A stretch of DNA of 44,385 nucleotides from CAYSRM01 sp964475205 (lineage in GTDB: Bacteria > Verrucomicrobiota > Kiritimatiellia > UBA8416 > CAYSRM01). The first letter of the stretch is position 1. Every line of letters starts with the position of its first letter. Shown here in pieces: positions 1 to 7,912 of this stretch. A program made the position numbers and the translations under genes. The stretch spans positions 1-44,385 of the forward strand of contig CAYYVQ010000016.1 of the NCBI GenBank assembly GCA_964475205.1. Direction: 5' to 3'. The notes under the pieces are model-generated. The model was not told the origin of the DNA. It worked only from the letters and a program-made list of their open reading frames with translations, and did no database searches.

Positions 1-111
1 CGGGATAACCCGCTGTACTTAAAAGTACAGCAGGTTGTACTTCAACCTGCTGCCGCAACAGGTATCGCAAGGGATAGCGCCGAATGCAGCCGTGCGGGAC
101 GCCCGGCTGCA
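1..111. repeat. Cluster of consecutive hairpins downstream of the kelch-like gene
   Basis: Four inverted repeats follow one another. They are 1-12 (4-bp stem), 12-31 (9-bp stem, 2-nt centre), 29-51 (perfect 9-bp stem, 5-nt loop) and 85-111 (8-bp stem with a further 3-bp inner stem). The second and third share bases 29-31, so they cannot both form fully. There is no T-run next to any of them on the minus strand, so they are not classical intrinsic terminators for the gene ending at 157. They could be repeat palindromes or a 3' stabilising structure. The window edge cuts off whatever lies to the left. Confidence 0.6.
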
Positions 112-156
112 CTCGAGAGTTCTGTCAGCCCCTCAACGCACGAAAAAGACCGTGCA

Positions 157-1524
157 TTAGTTATTCTGCTTGTACCTGTACGCCCACATTGTGCCGTTGG
201 AACGGCCATCAGTTGCCACGTATAGAAAATATACGTTCAACTCCGGATCGTAGAATCCGCTCCACTGCGGCCAGCCGGGATTCTCCTTGGCCGTGAAGAA
301 AGCCGGCTTGTCGGCAACAGTTTCCCATCGGTTTTCATCAGGATGGTAGGCAAATATACCCGCCAGATCGTCTTCCTTGTACTTCTCTTTGTGTTTGTGC
401 AGGAACAGAACGGCAGCATCGTTTACAGAATCGTAGAAGAACATGGCATTGTTGCTGGAGTAGTTCTGCAGTCCGGGATCGTCTTTCGGCTCCAGGTGCA
501 TGAAACTCTCTGACTGTACATCAAATGCATACAGCGCGCTTTTACCTTTCTTAATGACGGGATAAATCCCACCGCCCATATAGATCCGATCGCGTTTGCT
601 GTCATAGCAGCTATTGCTGTCCATGTCCCACGGAGGTGTCTTTCCTTTTCTCTTAATTGCCTCATACTGCTTCGTATCAGGATTGTACCAGGCGAATGTA
701 TAACTTCTCTTTCTGAAAGCGAACGCCTTCTTCACGCTGGGCACATAAACAAGAGTGGAGCCGAAGCCGCCGACTTTCAGTCGATAAGGTTTTGGACCAC
801 GATACCTTTCCCAGCGGTGTTCAACCGTATTGTAAATCCATGGGCCCCAGACCATCTTTGGCTTCTTTTCTTTCTCATCGCCTGAATCCACTTTCTCTTC
901 TTTTTGCGCCTCTTTCCATTCCTTGTATTCCTTTACTGCCTCTTTCCTACCCTTGATCTTGTCTTTCAGGTAACTTCCGCAGGTGTTTCTCATAAAACAT
1001 TTGCGATCGGTGTCATAAGTGATTTGCATGTAGGCATGCACCCCCACGGCAACAGGAACCGGATTTCCGTTCTCGTCAACATCCAGTCCTGTTTCTTTGT
1101 CAATGCTCAACACGTCGCTATAGCCGCCCCTGGCGGGAGTGCCCGGATACACGCATATCCAACGGTGCTGATTGGCGTCGTAAAACCAGACATCGTCCAT
1201 GCCGTAACCATTTGATTTAATATGCCCATGCGGGCCTTCACCGGTAAAAAACGCCCCGCGCATTTCCGGGGCGTAGGGCATACGCGGCGCCCACGATCTT
1301 CCATCGGCCTCTCCCCATTTCGGATCCGCTGCGGGTTCACCCAGGTTGACCCATTCATTATCACCAAGCGCCTTGATCTTCTCCAGATGCTCCCCCTTCG
1401 GCTCGCTGGGCAGATCCTTGAGCGGCCCCTTGCGCTGCTCAGCGGCTCCGGCAATATTAAAGCACATAATACTCATTCCTATTACCAGTAATGCCGCGCT
1501 TGATGTTTGGGTTGATTTACTCAT
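157..1524 (-). CDS. Secreted kelch/galactose-oxidase-like beta-propeller protein (paralogue of the gene at 5548)
   Basis: The product is 455 residues. The ATG at 1524 is chosen because AGAGGAG lies 4-5 nt upstream and the protein then opens with a typical signal peptide (polar start, hydrophobic core, cleavage near AGAAEQ at residue ~28); an in-frame extension to 1617 adds only unlikely sequence. Kelch-like blades are visible: repeated units of the type 'WFYDANQHRW', 'YNTVEHRWERY', 'FAWYNPDTKQYE', 'YAFDVQSESF' and 'FAYHPDENRWE', each spaced 50-70 residues. It has no recognisable catalytic motif. About half of its residues match the paralogue at 5548-6897, and the first 33 mature residues are almost identical. 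It is likely periplasmic or extracellular. Its role is unknown: binding a glycan or acting as a structural propeller are guesses. Confidence 0.8.
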   Translation of the reverse strand: MSKSTQTSSAALLVIGMSIMCFNIAGAAEQRKGPLKDLPSEPKGEHLEKIKALGDNEWVNLGEPAADPKWGEADGRSWAPRMPYAPEMRGAFFTGEGPHGHIKSNGYGMDDVWFYDANQHRWICVYPGTPARGGYSDVLSIDKETGLDVDENGNPVPVAVGVHAYMQITYDTDRKCFMRNTCGSYLKDKIKGRKEAVKEYKEWKEAQKEEKVDSGDEKEKKPKMVWGPWIYNTVEHRWERYRGPKPYRLKVGGFGSTLVYVPSVKKAFAFRKRSYTFAWYNPDTKQYEAIKRKGKTPPWDMDSNSCYDSKRDRIYMGGGIYPVIKKGKSALYAFDVQSESFMHLEPKDDPGLQNYSSNNAMFFYDSVNDAAVLFLHKHKEKYKEDDLAGIFAYHPDENRWETVADKPAFFTAKENPGWPQWSGFYDPELNVYFLYVATDGRSNGTMWAYRYKQNN

Positions 1525-1582
1525 GCGTACTCCTCTATGTTTGCGTTTCAGGTCAGCTTTGTGTCTTGATTTTTGGTTGTTA

Positions 1583-1612
1583 ATAATATCTAATTTTACG
1601 GGAGTGTGGCAA
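1583..1612 (-). promoter_or_regulatory. Candidate promoter for the kelch-like gene
   Basis: On the minus strand TTGCCA (1607-1612) is followed after 18 bp by TATTAT (1583-1588), close to the sigma-70 type consensus. Transcription would start near 1576 and leave a leader of about 50 nt before the ATG at 1524, which has its own Shine-Dalgarno site. This suggests independent expression from the large gene upstream, which ends at 1656. Confidence 0.4.
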
Positions 1613-1655
1613 CCCATATGAGGGTGTGCCCCTACGTCTTCCTGCTATCAGCGCT

Positions 1656-4600
1656 TTAATCCGGCACATCCTTCAGCGCAACGCTTTCTTCAGTGTGATA
1701 ACCCAGTTTAACACTGACAACACGCGCATTGCCGGGGTCGGCGGCAAACAAATGGTTGTCGGTATGGACCGTAAGGTAAGGCGCATGCATGAACGCCGTC
1801 TCGTCGCCGCCGATGGAACGCGGATTGGGCGGCGTGTCTCTGCCCTGATCCAGCGGCATTCCGTCGTCCACGTTGCCGTATTGCCCGATCCGGGCCATGA
1901 TGTTTCCGGCGCTGTCAAGGACCCCGACGCTATAACGGTCCACTTCCGGCGTGAAAGTCCTGGCGTAATAATCGAATGCCGAGCGGTTGTTCCAGCAAGC
2001 GCACGCCGTGTTATAGCTGCTGCCGAAACCAACGCCGGGTTGAATCCAATGCGCATTTTCAACCCAGGTACGCGACAAATACAAATCATACGGACGGTCA
2101 GGCTTCTGGTGCAGAGGAACCGGCGTTCCATCAGTTGTAAGCAACCGCGCCGTGCCGGGCGTGAACTTCATAAGGGTCCCTGCATGGTCGTTATAATGCC
2201 GCTTTCCCCGGATCATTGCGGGCGCTGCGGCAACAATATATATATCGCCCTGCGAATCGATGAACGTTCCGTGCGCACCGGCCCAGCCGGGCAATCCTGG
2301 AATGACATCGTCATTAATCATCTTGCCGTACCGGTTCAGCAGATGAACCAGGGTGCCGCCCATCCGGCCGCCGGGCGTGTAATGGCGCCCTGGATAAATG
2401 TGGGGCTTATATTTATCTTCTCCCTCGACTCGCTTTCCTCCCCTGCGGCTGTCCAAAGTTGAGCTGTATATCGTCGAAATCACAATCTCGCCGCGCGCAT
2501 TGACATGCATCCCGCCAAGATGAAACCCGCTGCGCCCGGGAACCATGGCACCGCTGATTACTCGGCCCGACCGTTCGCCGCCGCCGCCGCCAAAATGATA
2601 TGCTTTGCGCTCCTCGCCGTAGTCAAAAGGCACTTCCCGCCAGGTGTCGGCACGATAGCGAACCACCATTTCAGCGGAACGCAGATAGACATGGCCATGC
2701 TGGTCGAATGCCATATCTTCAGAACTCATCGGAAGATCGATATGGCGAACGCGACCCCCTTCAGGATCGATCTGCAAGGCGCGCTGAAACGCCTTGCCCC
2801 AGGCCGTATCGCCTTCAAACAGGTAGACTTTGCCGGTTGCCGGGTTTACCGCCAGGCGCTGCCGGTTATGACGGCCTGGCCCGGTGCGAACCACAGCACG
2901 TTTGGCTTCGGCCAGGAGGTCGCGTTTTACCTGCCACTGGCCATCCTCAAGGGCCAGCAAGACCAGGCCTCGCCCGTGCGAACGTCGCGACCCGACCGGC
3001 GAGGGCGCTGTGATCCAGACGCGAACCGGATCCGAAGCAAAATCAACTGCGGCCTGAATTTCCACGTTGGACGCTCGCGTTCGCTTCAATCCCGTTGTCT
3101 TCTGCAAATCCCACGATTCCGGCTTGTCGCTCTGCTCAAAAGACGCAAAGCGCGTCAGCCGGAAATAGGTTCCAGCCTCTTTTTTGTCCATTGAAGGCCG
3201 TGTGCCCCAGAACTTGTTGGCCGAGGGCAAGGGCAGCGCCCACGAGAAAACATACAGTTCGCCGGTTTCGGGATCAACGTCAAGCAATACAGGCCGCTTA
3301 ACGCTTATATTCTTGAGATGCTTGCCATCCGGATTAAACACCTGAATCCGGTCGTTGCGATGGTCGGCCACGTAGACGCGTTCCTGCGCATCGCAGGCGA
3401 CGTCCGCCGGCATATCGAACTCGCCGTCGGCATCCCCTGCCTCCGCTTTGCCCGCGAATTCTTTCAGATCACCATCGGCATCAAACCGCGTCCGCTTGAC
3501 CTGATGCCGCCACAACGTAACACCGCCATGCCCGGCAAAGGTCTCGTTGTACATGGCCAGATACAGCCACTTTCCATCCGGACTGATCGTCCCCCGGCGC
3601 GGGCTCGCATGTTCAATGGCAGCGCCTTCATGTTCGTGTGTGCCTTTCCACAGCGCCTTGTCGCTGCGAAAAGCGATGTCCCCGCCATGCACGCTCAGGC
3701 TTCCGACACCGCCGCCTTTCGTGGTGAAGCGGCTGAAGCGATGCCCGATCAGCGCCACCTTTCCGTCCGCCACGGCAATGCCGTTAGCCGCAGCGCCTCC
3801 CATACCGCCATCGGCAATGCGCTTGGACTGGTGTCCCTTATAGCGACCATCGTTATAGGTCGGCGTATAACAATTGTCACCGCTCATCAGCAAAGTGGTT
3901 TGCAGCCAGTTCGGCTTGATCGCCAGCTCGGGACCGTCCGGGAATTTGTGACGGATCAGTCCGTTCATCGCGTCAACTTTGCCGGTCGGGAACGGATAGA
4001 CCGCCCGCACGTAGTTGCCGTCGCGATCGAACAGGCGAACCTGGTCGATTCCGCGTCCGCTATTGAATACAAAAATGCCTTCCTCGCCGGATGCCAGCGC
4101 CCACACATCGCCAGAGCGCTTGGCCGGATGCCAGTACAGTGTGCGCTCAAACCGGGCTTTAAGCCCCAGCGCCACTCTTACGCGTATCCGGTTTTTGTCA
4201 TCGACATAGGCGCCCGTATCGTCCTTGCCGTCCCAGACCAGAGTCTGGACTTTCGAGTTCCATTGAAAAGGCTCCGGCGCGTTCGGGCCAAGCACACCGC
4301 TGGCCAGATGCCGCAAAATCCTGCCGGACGCGTCCTCGATCGCCACCGTTACATCGCACCAGGCTTTTGTCTCGAACGAAATCGTCACAATATCCCCGTT
4401 ACGTTTCACCTCCGGCTTGCGCGCGAATTCAAACGTCTCTTCACGGCCGACACTGAAGATATCGGACATGGGCCGCGGCACAACATGGATCGAGGAACCG
4501 TCAGTATTTGCCATGGTCAAATGAACAGGGCGCAGCAGCCGAACCGCTACTCGTCCGGCCGGCGTATCGGTCATGGAAAAGGTCACCGGCGACTCGTTTG

Positions 4601-4784
4601 CCACCAGGCTCTCGTCAACCTGAAAGCGCACACCCGCCTTCTGCTCCACATCCCGCAACGCATCGGCCAGCGGCAACGCCCGATAATCCACACTGATCTT
4701 CTTGTGCAAAGGCGTGCTCGCCTGTACGCAGTTCACGGCAAACATCAGAAAAAATACGACCAGCATTGTCAGTTTTTGTATCAT
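1656..4784 (-). CDS. Large secreted protein with STN-like domain and NHL-type beta-propeller
   Basis: The product is 1042 residues. A signal peptide covers residues 1-22. Residues ~30-75 (VDYRALPLADALRDVEQKAG followed by VRFQVDESLV) look like a secretin/TonB short N-terminal (STN) domain. Residues ~125-205 resemble a FlgD-type Ig-like domain (VAIEDASGRILRHL, then VWDGKDDTGAYV). Most of the rest is repetitive propeller sequence, clearest as an NHL repeat around 'VACDAQERVYVADHRNDRIQVFNPDG'-type text near residue 460. The start at 4784 has GCAGGAG upstream. The gene begins 18 bp after vapC ends and runs the same way, so it may be cotranscribed with the toxin-antitoxin pair. No catalytic motif was recognised. 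STN domains usually belong to outer-membrane transport or secretion proteins; its presence on a propeller protein is unusual. Function unknown. Confidence 0.8.
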   Translation of the reverse strand: MIQKLTMLVVFFLMFAVNCVQASTPLHKKISVDYRALPLADALRDVEQKAGVRFQVDESLVANESPVTFSMTDTPAGRVAVRLLRPVHLTMANTDGSSIHVVPRPMSDIFSVGREETFEFARKPEVKRNGDIVTISFETKAWCDVTVAIEDASGRILRHLASGVLGPNAPEPFQWNSKVQTLVWDGKDDTGAYVDDKNRIRVRVALGLKARFERTLYWHPAKRSGDVWALASGEEGIFVFNSGRGIDQVRLFDRDGNYVRAVYPFPTGKVDAMNGLIRHKFPDGPELAIKPNWLQTTLLMSGDNCYTPTYNDGRYKGHQSKRIADGGMGGAAANGIAVADGKVALIGHRFSRFTTKGGGVGSLSVHGGDIAFRSDKALWKGTHEHEGAAIEHASPRRGTISPDGKWLYLAMYNETFAGHGGVTLWRHQVKRTRFDADGDLKEFAGKAEAGDADGEFDMPADVACDAQERVYVADHRNDRIQVFNPDGKHLKNISVKRPVLLDVDPETGELYVFSWALPLPSANKFWGTRPSMDKKEAGTYFRLTRFASFEQSDKPESWDLQKTTGLKRTRASNVEIQAAVDFASDPVRVWITAPSPVGSRRSHGRGLVLLALEDGQWQVKRDLLAEAKRAVVRTGPGRHNRQRLAVNPATGKVYLFEGDTAWGKAFQRALQIDPEGGRVRHIDLPMSSEDMAFDQHGHVYLRSAEMVVRYRADTWREVPFDYGEERKAYHFGGGGGERSGRVISGAMVPGRSGFHLGGMHVNARGEIVISTIYSSTLDSRRGGKRVEGEDKYKPHIYPGRHYTPGGRMGGTLVHLLNRYGKMINDDVIPGLPGWAGAHGTFIDSQGDIYIVAAAPAMIRGKRHYNDHAGTLMKFTPGTARLLTTDGTPVPLHQKPDRPYDLYLSRTWVENAHWIQPGVGFGSSYNTACACWNNRSAFDYYARTFTPEVDRYSVGVLDSAGNIMARIGQYGNVDDGMPLDQGRDTPPNPRSIGGDETAFMHAPYLTVHTDNHLFAADPGNARVVSVKLGYHTEESVALKDVPD

Positions 4785-4802
4785 TGTCTCTCCTGCTCTT
4801 GA

Positions 4803-5177
4803 TTAATCGACCAGATGAAGCCCGTGCGGAATAAAAGGCGAGAAATGCGTTCGGTTCCCCGTGGCAAGCGGTACGCCTTTCTCTATGGCCGTTGCGGCGA
4901 TCATCGTATCTACGCGCAGACAACGCGGTCTTCCCACTGCATTGAACAAGCAAGCCGACGCTTCGGCGATGCCGTCGTCGAAAGGCACAATCTCCGCCAG
5001 AAGCAAACGCATGGCGGCAATCTGGTTGGTTGTGACCGGACCGCACATAAACTCGTACCAGACGATTGAGGACGCACAGAAGCGCTCCCCTTCGTCATGC
5101 CGGCGAAGTATACGTTCGGCTTCATCGCTGTTGCCCACAAGTCCCATGATAAGGACATTCGTGTCCAGGCAGATCAT
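4803..5177 (-). CDS. vapC: VapC-type PIN-domain toxin (ribonuclease)
   Basis: The product is 124 residues, normal for VapC. It opens with MICLDTNVLI, giving the first acidic residue D5; E42 (in VWYEF), D90 (in RVDTMIAATA) and the late TGNRTHF motif complete the PIN active site that binds Mg2+/Mn2+. VapC toxins cleave RNA, often tRNA or rRNA, and are held inactive by a partner antitoxin. The ATG at 5177 overlaps the stop of the upstream gene as ATGA, which argues for this start over the one five codons earlier. The exact RNA target cannot be read from sequence. Confidence 0.85.
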   Translation of the reverse strand: MICLDTNVLIMGLVGNSDEAERILRRHDEGERFCASSIVWYEFMCGPVTTNQIAAMRLLLAEIVPFDDGIAEASACLFNAVGRPRCLRVDTMIAATAIEKGVPLATGNRTHFSPFIPHGLHLVD

Positions 5178-5443
5178 ACGCCGCCCCTCCAATTGCGTCT
5201 TGCCTCCTCCATCTCGGCAAGATAGGCCTCAGCCGTTTCACGAACAATTGTATTCCCTGAAGCATGCAGGGTTCGCAAAGGCTCCGATGCGTCCACGCTT
5301 TCCAGCAAAGCGCCTTCAGCCATGGCAACGGCACGGCGAACAACCTCCGCCTGGGATACATGCCATGCATTCGAAAGTTTCCGAAGCCTTTTCGCTGTAC
5401 ACTTGTCCAGCGCAAATGTAGTCCGTTCGGTCATTGTTTTCAT
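5174..5443 (-). CDS. vapB: Ribbon-helix-helix antitoxin (VapB-like)
   Basis: The product is 89 residues. The N-terminus (TTFALDKCTAKRLRKLSN, then VSQAEVVRRAVAMAE) fits a ribbon-helix-helix DNA-binding fold of the CopG/Arc type, as used by many antitoxins that repress their own operon. The acidic C-terminal half (TAEAYLAEMEEARRNW) would bind and neutralise VapC. The start is uncertain: in-frame ATGs lie at 5461, 5443 and 5434 and none has a Shine-Dalgarno site. 5443 is chosen because a candidate promoter places the transcript start at about this ATG. It is translationally coupled to vapC (4-bp overlap). Confidence 0.75.
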   Translation of the reverse strand: MKTMTERTTFALDKCTAKRLRKLSNAWHVSQAEVVRRAVAMAEGALLESVDASEPLRTLHASGNTIVRETAEAYLAEMEEARRNWRGGV

Positions 5444-5451
5444 ACCATAAC

Positions 5452-5480
5452 TACATACCATCGTTTTGTTGTTGCGTCAA
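5452..5480 (-). promoter_or_regulatory. Candidate vapBC promoter predicting a leaderless mRNA
   Basis: On the minus strand TTGACG (5475-5480) is followed after 17 bp by TATGTA (5452-5457), with an extended -10 element (TGG) just before it. Only 8 bp separate the -10 box from the ATG at 5443, so the transcript would begin at or next to the start codon. This agrees with the lack of a ribosome binding site. Confidence 0.45.
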
Positions 5481-5547
5481 CACCAAAACCAATACACCCC
5501 TTTAATTTTCCGTGTGTTACACGCACCAGATATCGCGAGCGCCCTCC

Positions 5548-6897
5548 CTACTTCCGCTTGTAGCGGTAAGCAAACATCGTGCCGTTGTCGCCCCCGTCGC
5601 TTGCCGTATGCATGATATGCGCATTCAGCACGGGATCGAAGTATCCTGTCCATGTCGGATTGCGGTCGCGATTGAGCTGCTTAACATCCTCAGCGACGAC
5701 CTCCCATTTGTTCGCTTCGGGATGATAAGCGTAAATCGCGTGCTTTTCCCGCTTGTTGCCTTTTCTCGGGCGATGGAAGAAAAGGAGCACCGCGTCGTTC
5801 GCACTGTCGTAGAAGAACATGGCCCGGTTCGTGGCGTAGCTCGTCGGCGTCGGCGTCACCTCCGGCTCCAACCGAGAAAAGGTCTCGGTCTTGACATCGA
5901 ACATCCACAGCACGCTGTCGCCAGGCTTGAACTTGATATGCGAGTAAAGACCGCCTCCCAGATAGATTCGGTCGCGCTTGCTGTCGTAGCAGACATTCGG
6001 ATCGATATGCCACGGCGGCCGTTCACCCTGCATCTTGATTCGGGTCCAGTCCTTGGCTTCGGGATCGTACCAGGCCATAACTGAACTGCGGTTCTTGTAG
6101 CCGAACACCTTCTTCACGCTCGGCACGTAGATCAGTGTTGCGCCAAAACCGCCAGGCGAATTTTTGTTGGATGTGCGATAGCGCTCGAACCGGCCGGTTC
6201 TGGAATTGTAGATGTGCGGACTGGTCCCCCTGCTGTCGGCCCAGGCCGGCTCTTCTCCCGCTTCCCTGGCTTTCTTGACGGCTTCCTTATGTTCTTTCAA
6301 GGCCTCGACCCGCCCCGTGATGCCTTTGTGATAGCCCGGTTTCCAGTAGGCGCCCCAACAGGGCATGTTCATGAACAAGCCGCGGTCGCTGTCGTAGGTC
6401 ACCATGCAATAGGCATGCACCATGCTGGCGATCGGGATCGGCTGGCCGTCCGGGGTCACCTCGAAACCGGTTTTCGGATCGATGCTGATATCCTTGTACC
6501 CTTCTTCGGCATGAATGCCGGGATAGATACAAATCCAGCGATGCCGGTTGACGTCGTAGAACCAAAGATCGTCCATGTAATGACCGTCCGGTTTGACCAT
6601 GCCGTGCGGACCTTCGCCAAAGAAGAACGCGCCCCGCAGATCCGGCGCATAGGGCGCCACTGGCGACCAGCTTCGACCGCGCGCCTTGCCCCATTTCGGA
6701 TCAGGCTCCGGCGACCCCAGTTCCACCCATTCGTTATCGCCAAGCGCCTTGATCTTCTCCAGATGCTCGCCCTTCGGCTCGCTTGGCAAATCCTTGAGCG
6801 GTCCCTTGCGCTGCTCAGCAGCCTGCGAGTTGTAAACCCCCACGCTCCATACCGCTGCCAGTATTGCAATTGTAACTCTATATCCAGCTTTATTCAT
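5548..6897 (-). CDS. Secreted kelch/galactose-oxidase-like beta-propeller protein (paralogue of the gene at 157)
   Basis: The product is 449 residues. Two ATGs are adjacent at 6900 and 6897; the second has better spacing (5 nt) from AAGGAGG and is used. A signal peptide ends near residue 26 (NSQAAEQ). The same kelch-like blade pattern as in the paralogue is present ('WFYDVNRHRW', 'YNSRTGRFERY', 'MAWYDPEAKDW', 'WMFDVKTETF', 'YAYHPEANKWE'), and the long shared phrases such as VPSVKK and CYDSKRDRIY show common ancestry. The mature N-terminus is almost identical to that of the paralogue while the rest has diverged. It is probably a periplasmic or extracellular propeller of unknown function. Its leader RNA of about 100 nt contains an inverted repeat. 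Confidence 0.8.
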   Translation of the reverse strand: MNKAGYRVTIAILAAVWSVGVYNSQAAEQRKGPLKDLPSEPKGEHLEKIKALGDNEWVELGSPEPDPKWGKARGRSWSPVAPYAPDLRGAFFFGEGPHGMVKPDGHYMDDLWFYDVNRHRWICIYPGIHAEEGYKDISIDPKTGFEVTPDGQPIPIASMVHAYCMVTYDSDRGLFMNMPCWGAYWKPGYHKGITGRVEALKEHKEAVKKAREAGEEPAWADSRGTSPHIYNSRTGRFERYRTSNKNSPGGFGATLIYVPSVKKVFGYKNRSSVMAWYDPEAKDWTRIKMQGERPPWHIDPNVCYDSKRDRIYLGGGLYSHIKFKPGDSVLWMFDVKTETFSRLEPEVTPTPTSYATNRAMFFYDSANDAVLLFFHRPRKGNKREKHAIYAYHPEANKWEVVAEDVKQLNRDRNPTWTGYFDPVLNAHIMHTASDGGDNGTMFAYRYKRK

Positions 6898-6942
6898 CAT
6901 CCCCTCCTTATTGTAAACTCGCGGCTAATAATCATGATCCTG

Positions 6943-6991
6943 ATCGTAATCATAATCGCCGCTACAAAAAAATTACGATTATGAGCACGAT
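6943..6991. repeat. Inverted repeat in the leader of the kelch-like gene
   Basis: Two 16-bp arms (6943-6958 and 6976-6991) are complementary at 14 of 16 positions with a 17-nt spacer that includes an A-run. It lies between the candidate promoter (7001-7029) and the ATG at 6897, so it would be part of the mRNA leader. It could be a regulatory hairpin or a remnant of a dispersed intergenic repeat. Confidence 0.6.
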
Positions 6992-7000
6992 TACGAAACT

Positions 7001-7029
7001 ATCATATATTAACATACCCACATACGCAA
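7001..7029 (-). promoter_or_regulatory. Candidate promoter for the second kelch-like gene
   Basis: On the minus strand TTGCGT (7024-7029) is followed after 17 bp by TATGAT (7001-7006). The predicted leader is about 100 nt. The spacer contains the motif TATGTGGGTATGT, which also occurs upstream of pgi. Confidence 0.45.
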
Positions 7030-7051
7030 AATCGATCTTCCCAGTTTTCAT

Positions 7052-7912
7052 TCAATTTTTGACAGAACCATCGATAGCAACACAGTTGTTAATTTTCCCT
7101 GCATTTCTCAAACTTGCGCTGCATTTTACACGCATCGGAAGACGCGAATCGGCAGCATTTATACTCTCCGGGTCCAGTTCAACTGAAAACACATTTTCAC
7201 CAGTCGGGGCCTCCGCAAGAATTTCTCCCCATGGACCTGCCACCAGACTGTGACCATAGGCATCAATCCCGGTTTTACGATTTCTGCCACATTGATTCGG
7301 AGCGATCAAAAAACACTGATTTTCAATTGCCCGTGCCCTTGTCAGCACATGCCAGTGGTCGCGGCCTGTCTCGAGCGTAAAGTCAGAGGGGGCGAGAAAA
7401 GCATTGCATCCAGCCGCTGCATAATAGCGGTAAAGCTCGGGAAACCTTAGGTCGTAACAAATTGACAGGCCGATTTTCCATCCTTCGATTTCTAAAATCT
7501 CGGGCCTGTTACCAGCGGAGCAAACGCGGCTTTCGCTTACTTTTTCCTCTCCTTCCCTGTACAACGAAAACAGGTTTATTTTGCGGTAGGTTCCTGCCAG
7601 CTCCCCGGCCCGATTATAAACAAACATTGTCTTGTAGATGTCCCCGCCTTCTTTCTCCATTATGCTGCCGCCCACAAGCCAGGCATTCAAATTCTGCGCC
7701 ATTCCCGACAGTAAGCGAGCAGCCGGTCCGTCCCCCCGGCTTTCGGCTGTATTCCTGTAGTCATCGTCGCTGCCTCGACAGGAAAAAACCTCGGGAAGCA
7801 CGATAAGGTCGGTCTCGCCAATGTCTCTGAGCAGATCATGTATTCTGTCCATGTTTTTCTGCTGTTCGGGAAGCGAATCAAGTTGAACAAGCGTGATATG
7901 CAGCGGCTTCAT
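7052..7912 (-). CDS. Nitrilase-superfamily amidohydrolase (Nit1/Nit2-like)
   Basis: The product is 286 residues, a standard length for the carbon-nitrogen hydrolase fold. The catalytic triad is visible: E41 (IVLPEVF), K111 (YRKINLF) and C152 (SICYDLRFPEL). The CYDLRFPE motif is typical of the Nit branch, whose characterised members hydrolyse deaminated glutathione or omega-amides such as alpha-ketoglutaramate. The substrate here is inferred only. The ATG at 7912 overlaps the stop of the HIT gene as ATGA, and the longer in-frame start at 7966 lies inside that gene, so 7912 is preferred. It is the last gene of an rmuC-HIT-nit operon. Confidence 0.88.
   Translation of the reverse strand: MKPLHITLVQLDSLPEQQKNMDRIHDLLRDIGETDLIVLPEVFSCRGSDDDYRNTAESRGDGPAARLLSGMAQNLNAWLVGGSIMEKEGGDIYKTMFVYNRAGELAGTYRKINLFSLYREGEEKVSESRVCSAGNRPEILEIEGWKIGLSICYDLRFPELYRYYAAAGCNAFLAPSDFTLETGRDHWHVLTRARAIENQCFLIAPNQCGRNRKTGIDAYGHSLVAGPWGEILAEAPTGENVFSVELDPESINAADSRLPMRVKCSASLRNAGKINNCVAIDGSVKN

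Noticed and set aside
138..155. Intrinsic terminator after the first kelch-like gene
   Set aside because: A 5-bp stem (GCACG/CGTGC) is present, but the T-rich stretch is in its loop and no T-run follows on the minus strand.
3318..4802. A 494-codon plus-strand reading frame opposite the large propeller gene
   Set aside because: It is antisense to a gene with a signal peptide, ribosome binding site and recognisable domains. Its translation has no family features and is rich in Arg, His and Pro, typical of a shadow frame in GC-rich DNA. The same holds for the plus-strand frames at 1626-2462, 8318-9217, 21122-22108 and 24412-25194.
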